Assembly (NCBI GenBank): GCA_945888535.1
Contig: CAMDAN010000019.1
Span: 1 to 32,960 of the forward strand
Direction of reading: 5' to 3'
Length of the DNA stretch: 32,960 nucleotides
Source of the DNA: Bordetella parapertussis
GTDB taxonomy: Bacteria; Pseudomonadota; Gammaproteobacteria; Burkholderiales; Burkholderiaceae_C
Part shown: in pieces, positions 1 through 11,058 of the stretch
Layout of the letters: each line of letters starts with the position of its first letter
Position numbering within the stretch: the stretch's first letter is position 1
Notes under the pieces: generated by a model
Database searches by the model: none
What the model was told of the DNA's origin: nothing
Seen by the model: only the letters and a program-made list of their open reading frames with translations
Made by a program: the position numbers and the translations under genes

Positions 1-806
1 GCCCGGTAACGCAATGCCATCGTAGGAAGCGAACGCAACACCAACTCTGCATCGTTGGCACCCACGGATAAGCCCAATCGCATGTGACAAAGCTTGATGC
101 GCATATGCAAGGGGGCATCACGCGTGATGACACTGCCCATCAAAACATCTCCACCCCCACTTGGGTATTTCGTCAAGGCCTGTGCCGACATATCAACGCC
201 TAAAGGCGTATCGGATACTGGCTGAAGGTCAAAGGGGTTAAACGCAATACCGGCTCCCCATGTATTGTCTAAAGCCGTCAAAGCGCCATGCTTTTGACAC
301 AGGCGAACCAAGCTGGGCACATCCGGGAACTCTAAGGTCACCGAGCCGGCGGCTTCGATCCAAACCAAGCGGGTTTGAGGCGATAACTTGGCCGCCAAAT
401 CCTGGACATCCATGGGGTCGTAATACCGGTGGCTGATACCCCAGGCCTTTAGCTCACCTTCGGCCAATGCCTTGTTGGGGCTGTAAGCGTTATCGGGAAG
501 CAAGACCTCGTCGCCTGTTTTTAAGACGGCCATTGCAACCAAAGCCAATGCGGCTAGACCACTGGGAACCAAAACGCACTGAAGTCCCCCTTCAATGGCG
601 CACAAGCGCTCTTCTAAGGTATAGGTGGTTGGGGTACCGTGCAAACCGTAGGTGTACGCCGATTTGTCTTTCCACTCATGGCTGCGCATAGCCGCCACGT
701 TGGGAAAGAAAACGGTTGAGGCTTTAAAAACCCCAATTTGAGGCGCTTCAAATCCCGCAGGGGCAACGTAGCTGTGGTGAATGAGCGAGGTATTGGGATC
801 GGTCAT
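1..806 (-). CDS. metC: Cystathionine beta-lyase (partial, 3' end beyond window)
   Basis: The first 268 residues of a Cys/Met-metabolism PLP enzyme are visible; the C-terminal third runs off the left edge. Cystathionine beta-lyase cleaves cystathionine to homocysteine, pyruvate and ammonia in methionine synthesis, in the cytoplasm. Visible family features are the TYGLHGTPT block near residues 52-60, VLVPSGLAA at 78-86, the ALDNTWGAG block at 178-186 with the PLP-contacting Asp180, and the Schiff-base lysine Lys213 in LTKYPSGGGD. The ATG at 804-806 opens the frame. The product lies 15 bases downstream of the phosphoribosyltransferase stop, so it could be read from the same transcript. The residues after the catalytic lysine are GGGD where the classical signature has a Gly-His/Gln/Asp pair, which suggests a lineage subgroup. 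A related lyase or gamma-synthase cannot be fully excluded without the C-terminus. Confidence 0.85.
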   Translation of the reverse strand, partial: MTDPNTSLIHHSYVAPAGFEAPQIGVFKASTVFFPNVAAMRSHEWKDKSAYTYGLHGTPTTYTLEERLCAIEGGLQCVLVPSGLAALALVAMAVLKTGDEVLLPDNAYSPNKALAEGELKAWGISHRYYDPMDVQDLAAKLSPQTRLVWIEAAGSVTLEFPDVPSLVRLCQKHGALTALDNTWGAGIAFNPFDLQPVSDTPLGVDMSAQALTKYPSGGGDVLMGSVITRDAPLHMRIKLCHMRLGLSVGANDAELVLRSLPTMALRYR

Positions 807-821
807 AGATGCGTAGGGATG

Positions 822-1346
822 TCACACACTCCACTTTTGAATCAATTGCTCCGGGCGCAAGGCATCGTAACTTTCAAAGGGCTGGTGTATCCACGGGTTA
901 CTTGGTAAAAACTCAACCGAATAATCGGGGGTGAAAGTGGATAAGGCTTTGGTCCAAATCACGGCGCTGCGTAACTCAGTGATGGGCTTATAGTTATTTT
1001 TTAACTGGTGAATCACTGCATTCAGGGTGTGGCCCGAGTCCGCCAAATCATCTACCAGCAAAACCTTCCCCGCAATCTCACCCTTGGGAGTTGTAATGAA
1101 ACGGGCGATATCTAAATTCCCTTGCACCGTGCCAGCGTCAGATCGGTAGGAGCTCGTTGACATGATGGCCAAGGGCTTGTCAAAGACCCTCGACAAAATA
1201 TCACCAGGACGCATTCCGCCCCGGGCCAAACACAAAATCGTATCGAACTCCCAGCCCGATTGAAATACCTTGATGGCTAATTTTTCAATCAGGTTGTGGT
1301 ATTCGTCATAGCTTACGTAGAGGTGTTTTCCGTCTTCAGTCAACAT
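822..1346 (-). CDS. Phosphoribosyltransferase, purine-salvage type
   Basis: This is a 174-residue type I phosphoribosyltransferase. The PRPP-binding loop reads VLLVDDLADSGHT at residues 95-107, with the two acidic residues followed by the small-residue turn typical of hypoxanthine/xanthine-guanine transferases. A second loop, CLARGGMRPGD, is at 39-49. Enzymes of this type transfer ribose-5-phosphate from PRPP to a purine base. The exact base is not readable from sequence. The ATG is preceded by GGAG about seven bases upstream. It sits 44 bases downstream of purA, which makes a role in purine salvage next to AMP synthesis plausible. Length fits the short salvage enzymes. Similar genes follow purA in other Burkholderiales; I give no symbol because hpt, gpt and related names are all possible. 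Confidence 0.85.
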   Translation of the reverse strand: MLTEDGKHLYVSYDEYHNLIEKLAIKVFQSGWEFDTILCLARGGMRPGDILSRVFDKPLAIMSTSSYRSDAGTVQGNLDIARFITTPKGEIAGKVLLVDDLADSGHTLNAVIHQLKNNYKPITELRSAVIWTKALSTFTPDYSVEFLPSNPWIHQPFESYDALRPEQLIQKWSV

Positions 1347-1390
1347 AAAAAACTCCAGTGAGTGAGGTGAAAAAAAACAGCGTTCGTGGT

Positions 1391-3932
<2,542 letters not shown>

Positions 3933-3975
3933 GAAATAAATGGACAGCTGTTAAAACTGCGATTTTACCGGGCTA

Positions 3976-4002
3976 AGCACCTGATTTATGGAATCAGGTG
4001 CG
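3976..4002 (-). terminator. Ten-base perfect hairpin between hflC and hisZ
   Basis: GCACCTGATT at 3977-3986 and AATCAGGTGC at 3992-4001 form a perfect ten-base stem with a five-base loop. It lies 25 bases after the hflC stop and 45 bases before the hisZ start. No run of T follows it on the minus strand (the next bases are TTAGCC), so it does not meet the usual rule for an intrinsic terminator. An attenuator, a processing site or a 3'-end stabiliser is equally possible. Confidence 0.35.
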
Positions 4003-4025
4003 CCAAATCTACAATTGAGTTGCGC

Positions 4026-4928
4026 TTACTTCTTTGCCCCAGCGGAGCCACTTCCGCCATTTCGAAAGACTTTAAAGAATTCCGAGGAACCAGGATCCAA
4101 GACCATCACGTCGCTTTTGTTAGCAAAACTACTTTTGTAGGCTTCCAAGCTGCGATAAAACTGGGCGAACTGGGGATCCCGGTTGAATGCCTCGGCATAT
4201 ATTTTTGCAGCCTCGGCATCGCCCTCGCCTTTGATTTTTTGCGCATCGCGGTAAGCGTTAGCAATCGTCACCTCGCGTTGGCGGTCCGCGTCGGCACGAA
4301 TTTTTTCCCCCTCAGCGGCGCCAGTTGAGCGCAACTCATTGGCAACCCGCTTACGCTCTGCTTCCATCCTGCGATAGACCGATTCAGTGATCGCCTCCAC
4401 ATAATCAACACGGGTGATACGCACATCCACCACATCAACACCCCAGGGTTTCGCACCGCGTACTTTGTCAAGAACCTCCGCCTTGACGTCAGCCATCAAG
4501 TCTTCACGCTTCAAGGACAAAAGCTCTTTCACCGTGCGTTTGTTAATTTCTTCTTGAAATGCATTGCGAACCACCCGATTGAGTTGACTCGCGCCGGCGC
4601 CCTCGTTCAGGCCCACATTACGGATGTATTCGGTGGGCTCAGAAATTCTCCAGCGCACATACCAGTCAATCACCACCCGTTGCTTTTCTGCCGTCAGCAT
4701 CGGTTCGGCGTCGGTGCTGTCAAGGGTCAGCAACCTTTTGTCGATGTAGGAGACGTTTTGAAAGGGCGGGGGTAATTTCCAGTTCAAGCCGGGCTCAGTA
4801 ATCACTTCTTTGATTTGACCTAAAGCGTAGACCACGCCAAATTGGCGCTGATCAACCACAAACAACGTAGAACTTGCCAATGCCAAAAGCACCAACAGCG
4901 AAGAAAAAATCAATCCAATACGGTTCAT
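4026..4928 (-). CDS. hflC: HflC, protease FtsH modulator (SPFH family)
   Basis: This 300-residue membrane protein pairs with HflK to form the large periplasmic cage around the FtsH protease and modulates its degradation of membrane proteins. One N-terminal transmembrane helix (about residues 5-25) is followed by the SPFH/band-7 domain, which begins VVDQRQFGVVYALGQ and contains the RIT-VDYVEAITESVY segment. A charged Ala/Glu-rich helical region (EGEKIRADADRQRE) comes next, then a short Gly/Ser tail ending in two lysines. The ATG is preceded by AGGAG six bases upstream. It starts nine bases after the hflK stop, the conserved hflK-hflC arrangement. Length is close to E. coli HflC (334), slightly shorter. 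Confidence 0.96.
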   Translation of the reverse strand: MNRIGLIFSSLLVLLALASSTLFVVDQRQFGVVYALGQIKEVITEPGLNWKLPPPFQNVSYIDKRLLTLDSTDAEPMLTAEKQRVVIDWYVRWRISEPTEYIRNVGLNEGAGASQLNRVVRNAFQEEINKRTVKELLSLKREDLMADVKAEVLDKVRGAKPWGVDVVDVRITRVDYVEAITESVYRRMEAERKRVANELRSTGAAEGEKIRADADRQREVTIANAYRDAQKIKGEGDAEAAKIYAEAFNRDPQFAQFYRSLEAYKSSFANKSDVMVLDPGSSEFFKVFRNGGSGSAGAKK

Positions 4929-4937
4929 GTGGTTCTC

Positions 4938-6263
4938 CTAGCGCACGTCACGTTCGCGGGTTCGAGCAGCATCTCGACTGCGGGGATCGGTGCTGGCAGC
5001 AGGGGCTGCGGGGGCAGCTTGTGAATTACTGGAAGGTGATGCGGCCGCTGGAGCATCAGCTGTTGCACTCATTTGCAAAATTTTCTCAAGTGGCAAATTC
5101 AACAGTGTCGAACCCTGTTTGGAATCAATCAGTACTTTGGTCACGTTGCTGTAAATTTGTTGCATCGACTCTAAGTACATTCGATCGCGCGTGACTTGTG
5201 GCGCTTTTTGGTATTCCACGTAGATAGAGCGAAATCGGTGTGCATCACCTTGTGCTTGTGCAACGATCCGGGCTTTGTAAGCGTCGGCTTCCTCTTTCAA
5301 GCGCGAGGCAGCACCCACCGCACGGGGAATCACATCGTTGGCGTAGGCTTGCGCTTCGTTCTTGGCACGTTCTCGCTCTTGACCGGCTTTGAGAACATCA
5401 TCAAACGAGGACTGAACCTGATCTGGGGGACGAACGCCCCCTTGCTGCAAGTTAATTCCAACCACTTCAACGCCCACTTTGTAGCGGTCCAAAATCACCT
5501 GCATCATGGCGCGAACCCGAGGAGCAATTTGATCGCGCTCTTCGGACAAAGCGGCGTCCATTTTCATTTTTCCTAAGACCTCGCGTACCGAGGTCTCGGC
5601 GGCCTGAACCACCGCATCTGCTGGATTTTTACTTTCAAAGAGAAAGGCGCGGGCATCGCTTAAACGGTATTGCACCGCAAACTTGATATCCAAAATATTT
5701 TCATCTTCAGTCAACATGGCAGACTCTTTCAAGCCCGTGGCCTTCAAAACGTTATCGCGACCGACATCGACCGAGCGAATTTGCGTTACAAAAACCATTT
5801 CATGGCGTTGAAACGGATAAGGCAGACGCCAATTGAAGCCCGCATTGGCGATGCTTTTGTATTTGCCAAATTGGGTAATAACGGCCTGTTGACCCTCTTG
5901 CACAATGAAAAAACCCGTTCCCAGCCAAATCAAAAATACCAGACCCAATACAACGCCACCGCCGATGCCCGCAGTTTTCATATCTGGAGGCATACCGCCA
6001 TTTCCAGGACCGTTGGAACCGGGACCCTTGTTGCCGCCTCCAAACAAGCCGTTGAGTTTTCGGTTGAAGTCACGCCACAACACATCGAGGTCGGGTGGAC
6101 CAGACGGTTGCCCTGCCCTGCGCCCTTCTGGCGCAGGTGGTGGTTTGGGGGCATCTTGCGCAGGCGATGACTCATCTGTTTTGGGCTTTTCAGACCCGTT
6201 CTCATCGGAACGGCCCCATCGACTGTCGTTTAGATTAAACATGCCCAGCTTAAAAAATTTCAT
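4938..6263 (-). CDS. hflK: HflK, FtsH protease activity modulator (SPFH family)
   Basis: This is the partner of HflC in the membrane complex that surrounds FtsH. With the chosen start it has 441 residues. The order is a short cytoplasmic segment beginning MKFFKLGMFNL, a Pro-rich and Gly/Asn-rich stretch (about 30-95), one transmembrane helix (about 99-121), then the band-7 domain with FGKYKSIANAGFNWRLPYPF. A long charged helix with AQAYANDVIPRAVG follows, and the tail is Ala/Ser/Pro-rich. The ATG at 6261-6263 is preferred because AAGAGG lies six bases upstream. A GTG twelve codons earlier and an ATG seven codons later are alternatives with poorer ribosome sites. The gene starts 38 bases after hflX. 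Confidence 0.95.
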   Translation of the reverse strand: MKFFKLGMFNLNDSRWGRSDENGSEKPKTDESSPAQDAPKPPPAPEGRRAGQPSGPPDLDVLWRDFNRKLNGLFGGGNKGPGSNGPGNGGMPPDMKTAGIGGGVVLGLVFLIWLGTGFFIVQEGQQAVITQFGKYKSIANAGFNWRLPYPFQRHEMVFVTQIRSVDVGRDNVLKATGLKESAMLTEDENILDIKFAVQYRLSDARAFLFESKNPADAVVQAAETSVREVLGKMKMDAALSEERDQIAPRVRAMMQVILDRYKVGVEVVGINLQQGGVRPPDQVQSSFDDVLKAGQERERAKNEAQAYANDVIPRAVGAASRLKEEADAYKARIVAQAQGDAHRFRSIYVEYQKAPQVTRDRMYLESMQQIYSNVTKVLIDSKQGSTLLNLPLEKILQMSATADAPAAASPSSNSQAAPAAPAASTDPRSRDAARTRERDVR

Positions 6264-6269
6264 TATTTG

Positions 6270-6275
6270 CCTCTT
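6270..6275 (-). promoter_or_regulatory. Shine-Dalgarno site that sets the hflK start
   Basis: On the minus strand AAGAGG lies six bases before the ATG at 6261-6263. It is the best ribosome site near the three candidate hflK starts and favours the MKFF start. Confidence 0.6.
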
Positions 6276-6301
6276 ACTCAACGGGGTTCCATTGTCCACA
6301 A

Positions 6302-7474
6302 TTAAAACGCAGCCACACTGTTTTCAGGGGCATTGACTGAGTTGCCAACATCCACACTAATTTTCGCAGCTTGCATGGTTAAAAATTGACGCAGATTTTC
6401 CAATCCAACGGATTCTTTCGCACTGACAAAAATACGGGGAATCTGAACAGAGTCGATCTCAAATGTATCTTGGCGATGGATCGGCAAATGGTCGTGGTCC
6501 ATGGCATCGATTTTATTAAATACAAGCAACTGGGGAATAGTATCTGCACCAATTTCCACCAGTACTTTTTGAACCTGTTCAATTTGCAGTGCAAATTCCG
6601 GGTTGGATGCATCCACCACATGAATCAACAAGTCGGCATCGACCGCCTCTTGCAAGGTGGCTTGAAAAGCATCAATGAGTCCGTGGGGAAGGTCGCGAAT
6701 AAAACCCACGGTATCGGACAACGAGACCGAACGCGCGGCGCCTTCGAGGTAGAGTTGGCGAGTCGTCGTATCAAGCGTTGCAAAAAGTTGGTCTGCCGCA
6801 TACGCTCGGGCTTTTACTAGCGCGTTAAACAAAGTCGATTTACCTGCGTTGGTATAGCCAATCAAGGAAATATTGAATGCGCCGCGGCGGTCCCGTTGCT
6901 TGCGTTGCGTCTGGCGCTGGCGCTTGACCTTTATGAGCTGGTCTTTGGTGCGTTTGATATTGGCAGAAATCATTCGCCGATCCAGCTCAATTTGGGTTTC
7001 ACCAGGACCGCCACGGGTCCCAATACCACCACGCTGACGCTCCAAGTGGGACCAGCGGCGAACCAAACGGGTACTTAGGTATTGCAGTCTTGCCAGTTCG
7101 ACCTGAAGCTTGCCTTCATGGCTTCTGGCTCTTTGGGCAAATATCTCTAATATTAAAAAAGTCCGGTCATTGACTGGCAACTCTAAGCGACGCTCTAAAT
7201 TGCGTTGTTGTCCGGGACTTAGACTTTGATCGAAAAGCACCTCTTGGGCGCCATGCTGCTGCGCCAATAATTTAATTTCATCGGCTTTACCTGTGCCTAC
7301 AAACAAGGCCGCATCAGGCGCTCGACGCTTGCATGTAATCGATGCCACCGGGGTTAAACCCGCCGTTTGCGCAAGCAGGCCCAACTCAGAAAGCTCTGAA
7401 TCAAAATGCGGCAGGCCCAAATCAACGCCCACCAATATGGTCCGTGCTTCTGAGGAATCAGGGAAGGAAGTCAA
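6302..7474 (-). CDS. hflX: GTPase HflX
   Basis: HflX is a GTPase that binds ribosomes and helps split stalled or stress-damaged 70S particles. This 390-residue protein shows the N-terminal HflX domain, the glycine-rich stretch GGIGTRGGPGETQ at residues 149-161, and a basic coiled-coil linker (about 165-198). The G domain follows: G1 GYTNAGKS at 206-213, G3 DTVGF at 254-258 followed by IRDLPHGL, G4 NKID at 320-323, and G5 SAK at 351-353. It lies 51 bases after hfq, the classic hfq-hflX-hflK-hflC order. The start is uncertain. An in-frame TAG two codons before 7474 limits the frame, and the first usable codon is a TTG with no clear Shine-Dalgarno site. It sits in a nine-base direct repeat. Confidence 0.95.
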   Translation of the reverse strand: MTSFPDSSEARTILVGVDLGLPHFDSELSELGLLAQTAGLTPVASITCKRRAPDAALFVGTGKADEIKLLAQQHGAQEVLFDQSLSPGQQRNLERRLELPVNDRTFLILEIFAQRARSHEGKLQVELARLQYLSTRLVRRWSHLERQRGGIGTRGGPGETQIELDRRMISANIKRTKDQLIKVKRQRQTQRKQRDRRGAFNISLIGYTNAGKSTLFNALVKARAYAADQLFATLDTTTRQLYLEGAARSVSLSDTVGFIRDLPHGLIDAFQATLQEAVDADLLIHVVDASNPEFALQIEQVQKVLVEIGADTIPQLLVFNKIDAMDHDHLPIHRQDTFEIDSVQIPRIFVSAKESVGLENLRQFLTMQAAKISVDVGNSVNAPENSVAAF

Positions 7475-7525
7475 CAGCTAGTCAACAGTTAAAGAGGGAA
7501 AGCAGCCTTGACAGGCTGATAAGAC

Positions 7526-7780
7526 CTAGGAAGCCTCAACCGGCTCGCTGTTGTCACCACTACCCGGGATACTTACCGCACGGCCTGGAACAATTGTTGA
7601 AATAGCGTGTTTGTAGACCATTTGGGTCACCGTATTACGCAGCAGCACCACGTATTGGTCGAATGACTCAATTTGGCCTTGCAGTTTGATGCCGTTAACC
7701 AAATACACAGAAACAGGGATATGTTCCCGGCGCAGTGCATTCAAAAAAGGGTCTTGAAGGAGTTGACTTTTGTTGTTCAC
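7526..7780 (-). CDS. hfq: RNA chaperone Hfq
   Basis: Hfq forms a hexameric ring that pairs small regulatory RNAs with target mRNAs. The 84-residue protein beginning at GTG 7778-7780 matches family length and the usual N-terminus ([18 protein letters not shown]). The Sm1 fold includes [14 protein letters not shown] at 30-43. The Sm2 signature YKHAIS is at 56-61, with the Lys-His pair that lines the proximal RNA pore. The C-terminal tail (about 70-84) is short and acidic, as expected in betaproteobacteria. GGAG lies six bases upstream of the GTG. A longer reading from 7822 would add 14 residues unlike any Hfq I know, so the GTG start is preferred. Confidence 0.97.
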   Translation of the reverse strand: MNNKSQLLQDPFLNALRREHIPVSVYLVNGIKLQGQIESFDQYVVLLRNTVTQMVYKHAISTIVPGRAVSIPGSGDNSEPVEAS

Positions 7781-7786
7781 GATATT

Positions 7787-7790
7787 CTCC
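7787..7790 (-). promoter_or_regulatory. Shine-Dalgarno site that sets the hfq GTG start
   Basis: GGAG on the minus strand is followed by six bases and the GTG at 7778-7780. This supports the 84-residue form of Hfq over a longer in-frame reading. Confidence 0.7.
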
Positions 7791-7866
7791 GTGTTTGAAA
7801 TGTGAGATTTAGAAGATACCACACGCTCGCATCGACCTCAGTCGGCTCATGCGCAATGGGGTTAAT

Positions 7867-9201
7867 TTAGTCTTTGTCAGCGTAAGGGTTAGATGCGGAC
7901 TTCATTTGAATTCTCAAGGGGGTGCCCACTAAATCAAATTCTTTTCGAAATCGCCCTTCTAAAAACCGTTTGTAAGCGTCGGTCACATGCTCCAAAGAGT
8001 TTCCGTGGACGATGATGATGGGAGGGTTCATCCCCCCTTGGTGGGCATAACGCAGTTTGGGGCGGTACATCCCGGTTTTTTTGGGGGTCTGGAACTGGAT
8101 CGCCTCCAATAAAACACGGGTCAATACGGGCGTGGGCATTTTTCGATTTGCCGATCGGTGCGCTTGGGCAATCGAGTCCCATAAAGGGCCTAAACCCTGG
8201 CGTTTTTTGGCTGAAATCAAATGGAGCGAGGCGAATTTCAAAAATCCCAAACGGGTTTCAATGGATCGCTTTACCAACTCACGCTGGTATTCGTCGACAG
8301 CATCCCATTTATTCACCGCAACCACGACAGACCGGCCAGACTCTAAAACATAACCTGCGATGTGGGCATCTTGGTCTGTCACCCCCTGAATCGCATCAAT
8401 TAGCAGCAGCACCACATTGGCAGACTCAATCGCTTGCAGTGTTTTAACCACTGAGAATTTTTCAATCGCCTCAAAGACCTTGCCTTTGCGTCGCAAACCC
8501 GCGGTATCAATCAACTCGAACTTTTGTCCACCACGCTCAAAAGGAACAGAGATCGCATCGCGCGTGGTTCCGGGTAAATCAAATGCCACCAAGCGCTCTT
8601 CGCCAAGCCAAGTGTTGATTAAGGTGGACTTGCCCACATTGGGCCGCCCAGCGACTGCCAGCTTAATCGTGCCAGGATCGGACTCGGCTTGCGTTTCTTC
8701 AATCGCGGTCAACAGGGGCGACAGCGTCAGATCTAACAAAGGACGAATCCCTTGACCGTGGGCCGCCGAAATAGGAACCACTTCACCGAGACCGAGTTCA
8801 AAAAACTCACTGAAGCGGCCGCCCTCCGTCATTCCCTCGGCCTTATTGGCCACCAAAAAACAAGATTTGCCTAATTTGCGTAAATATTTAGCAATCTCAT
8901 GGTCCTGCGCCGAGACGCCATTGCGTGCATCCACCACAAATAAAACGACGTCTGCCTCTGCCACGGCTTGGCGCGTTTGCTTGGCCATTTCTTTGTAGAT
9001 ACCGTCGGCCGCATCGGGCTCAAAGCCGCCTGTGTCTACAACGATGAATTCATGTTTCCCGTGTTTTGCGTTGCCATAGTGGCGGTCGCGCGTGAGTCCT
9101 GCGTAATCGGCAACGATCGCATCCCGCGTTTTCGTCAGTCGATTGAACAATGTGGATTTACCCACATTGGGTCTTCCGACCAAAGCTACAACAGGTTTCA
9201 T
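7867..9201 (-). CDS. der: Ribosome biogenesis GTPase Der (EngA)
   Basis: Der is an essential GTPase with two tandem G domains and a KH-like C-terminal domain; it acts in assembly of the 50S subunit. The 444-residue product has GRPNVGKST at residues 9-17 and again at 185-193. DTGG follows in the first domain and DTAG in the second. The first G4 motif reads NKAE and the second NKWD. The tail ends with the basic KH-like region around [11 protein letters not shown] and IIIVHG. The ATG at 9199-9201 is used; a TTG just before it would add one residue. It follows bamB by 18 bases, as in E. coli. Confidence 0.97.
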   Translation of the reverse strand: MKPVVALVGRPNVGKSTLFNRLTKTRDAIVADYAGLTRDRHYGNAKHGKHEFIVVDTGGFEPDAADGIYKEMAKQTRQAVAEADVVLFVVDARNGVSAQDHEIAKYLRKLGKSCFLVANKAEGMTEGGRFSEFFELGLGEVVPISAAHGQGIRPLLDLTLSPLLTAIEETQAESDPGTIKLAVAGRPNVGKSTLINTWLGEERLVAFDLPGTTRDAISVPFERGGQKFELIDTAGLRRKGKVFEAIEKFSVVKTLQAIESANVVLLLIDAIQGVTDQDAHIAGYVLESGRSVVVAVNKWDAVDEYQRELVKRSIETRLGFLKFASLHLISAKKRQGLGPLWDSIAQAHRSANRKMPTPVLTRVLLEAIQFQTPKKTGMYRPKLRYAHQGGMNPPIIIVHGNSLEHVTDAYKRFLEGRFRKEFDLVGTPLRIQMKSASNPYADKD

Positions 9202-9219
9202 CAAGGATTTCTTATCTAA

Positions 9220-10356
9220 CTACTCAGGTCGAAACCCAAAAATACCACCGCGCTGCGTTACAACAACCAAGGTATCACCAACCAACACAGGAGATCCCAC
9301 AATAGGTGAGCCGTCCGTCGCAATACGACTCAAGAGCGAGCCGTCTTTAGCGGACAAAAGGTGGATATACCCTTCAAAGTCGCCGACGGCCACCGACTGG
9401 CCCATCCACAGTGGCGTTGACAACTCACGAAAACGCAAGCGATCCACGCTCCATAAGCGTTCGCCATCCGAGCGCCGCCAAGCCACCACCTTACCGTCAC
9501 TTTCGGTACCAAAAAGGGTGTCTGCATTGCCTGAGATTCCGGTAGATCCAGAGGCCGGCTTGCTCCAAAGGGTCCGCCCCGCTTGGGCGTCAACACATGC
9601 CACCGCCGTCTGAAAGGCGCGAAGGCACACATTGTCGGCGTTACGGCTTACGCCAGTCACCAAATCCACCAAGCGCTCGACTTCATTAACACCACGACCC
9701 ACCGCGACGCCTGCATCCCACCGGACAGTTCCGTTAAGAGGATTCAATGCAATCAAGCGACCACTCTGACCGGTTACCAAGGTATCCCCAACAGCCATCA
9801 ATACACTGGCCTGGCCCAAAATGAGGGAGTCCCCCGGGCGTTGTTGCTGCCACAGTTTGCGTCCTGAAAGTGCGTCAAACGCATAGACCGTCCGATTAGC
9901 AGTCATGACAAACACTCTCGAACCGGCGACCAAAGGAGCGGTGAGGGTCACTGCATTGAGTTTTTGACGCCAGAGTTCTTTGCCTGCGGCCAGCACAACC
10001 ACATAGTTTTCTTGAGAGACGACTGCGACATACTTGCCGTCGCTGCCCACACCTGCGCTAAGAGGAGAGGCTACATTGGCACGCCAACTTTCCACGCCAG
10101 TCTCCGCATGGATGTCTAGGACGATCCCTTTTTCTGACGCGGCAAAAATATGGTTGTCAACGGACCGGAGTTCTAACCTGGAAAAGCTCGGGCCCATTGA
10201 GGCCTTCCACACCTGTCGCACCGCAATTTGCGATGGGTTGACCTCTAACGAGGTGGGTTTGACTTTTTCACTTCCAGCGCATGCCTGCAACAGGGTTGCG
10301 GCTAAAAGACACATTGCCCACCGAGTAAACGATTGCACACTGATTTGCATTGGCAT
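9220..10356 (-). CDS. bamB: Outer membrane assembly lipoprotein BamB
   Basis: BamB is a periplasmic beta-propeller lipoprotein of the BAM complex that inserts outer membrane proteins. The 378-residue product starts with a lipoprotein signal: a hydrophobic stretch and the lipobox LQAC with the lipidated Cys26. The rest is a run of PQQ-like propeller repeats seen as recurring WR/LW blades (AETGVESWRA, LSGRKLWQQ, LNGTVRWDAG, QAGRTLWSKP, SDGERLWSV). It ends with GGIFGFRPE, a typical last blade. The ATG overlaps the yfgM stop by one base (TAATG), with GGAG seven bases upstream inside yfgM, so translation is probably coupled. Confidence 0.95.
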   Translation of the reverse strand: MPMQISVQSFTRWAMCLLAATLLQACAGSEKVKPTSLEVNPSQIAVRQVWKASMGPSFSRLELRSVDNHIFAASEKGIVLDIHAETGVESWRANVASPLSAGVGSDGKYVAVVSQENYVVVLAAGKELWRQKLNAVTLTAPLVAGSRVFVMTANRTVYAFDALSGRKLWQQQRPGDSLILGQASVLMAVGDTLVTGQSGRLIALNPLNGTVRWDAGVAVGRGVNEVERLVDLVTGVSRNADNVCLRAFQTAVACVDAQAGRTLWSKPASGSTGISGNADTLFGTESDGKVVAWRRSDGERLWSVDRLRFRELSTPLWMGQSVAVGDFEGYIHLLSAKDGSLLSRIATDGSPIVGSPVLVGDTLVVVTQRGGIFGFRPE

Positions 10357-11045
10357 TAACGGTCTCCGTCGGCTGATTTTTTCGTACCATCTGCTGCTGA
10401 TGCCTCAGGCTCGACACCTAAAGCATTCAATTTAACCCGGACCAAACGTCGGTATTCCGAACGCTCTTCCAAAGCGCTAAACGCCTGCAGGTAGGCCGCT
10501 TTGGCTTCGGTTTTTTTGCCTTCCAGCATCCATATATCCCCCTTGCGGTCATCCACAAGGGCTTTAAAGGCAGGTGTCTTTACGTCTTCTAGTACTTTGA
10601 GCGCACTCTCGAAGGCCTTAGTCTCCATATGCAGGCTGGCAAGTCGCAAGCGAGCAACTGACGCATAACCTTCATCCGATGCATTGTCAGCGGCCCATTG
10701 CAAAGCGGCTTTTGCAGTGTCTGTCTTTTGGGTATCAGCAGCCATTTTTGCCAATTGCAACGCGGCTTGATGGGTGTAAGTGGATGCCGGAAAACGTTCT
10801 TTCATGTCATTGAAAGTACGCTCCACTTTGCTGAGATCCGCGCTTTGAAGAGATTTTTCCATCTCATCAAACATCACTGCAGATTGAGCTGCCTGGTTTT
10901 TTCTCCAGTAAGCGTAGCCGTTCCAAGCAGCCAATGAACCTAAAACCGCAATCAAAATCCAGGTGATCAGATTTCCGTAGCGGCTCCAAAAATGCTTCAG
11001 TTCATCAAGTTGTTCTTGTTCTTCGAGATCGAGTTGGTGTGCCAT
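10356..11045 (-). CDS. yfgM: YfgM-type membrane-anchored tetratricopeptide protein
   Basis: This 229-residue protein has a cytoplasmic N-terminal segment (LDLEEQEQLDELKHFW), one transmembrane helix (about residues 26-46), and a periplasmic helical domain with TPR-like repeats. In E. coli, YfgM associates with the SecYEG translocon and the chaperone PpiD and may hand over envelope proteins. The fold and the position between hisS and bamB match that family. Visible repeats include SVMFDEMEKSLQ, TDTAKAALQWAADNA and KKTEAKAAYLQAFSAL. It starts 13 bases after hisS and ends in a one-base overlap with bamB. The assignment rests on architecture and synteny more than on a catalytic motif. Confidence 0.85.
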   Translation of the reverse strand: MAHQLDLEEQEQLDELKHFWSRYGNLITWILIAVLGSLAAWNGYAYWRKNQAAQSAVMFDEMEKSLQSADLSKVERTFNDMKERFPASTYTHQAALQLAKMAADTQKTDTAKAALQWAADNASDEGYASVARLRLASLHMETKAFESALKVLEDVKTPAFKALVDDRKGDIWMLEGKKTEAKAAYLQAFSALEERSEYRRLVRVKLNALGVEPEASAADGTKKSADGDR

Positions 11046-11058
11046 AGCAATATTTCCG

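Noticed and set aside
7503..7518. Six-base hairpin CAGCCT/AGGCTG between hfq and hflX
   Set aside because: The stem is short and is followed by CTTTCCC and no T run. It is too weak to call as a terminator.
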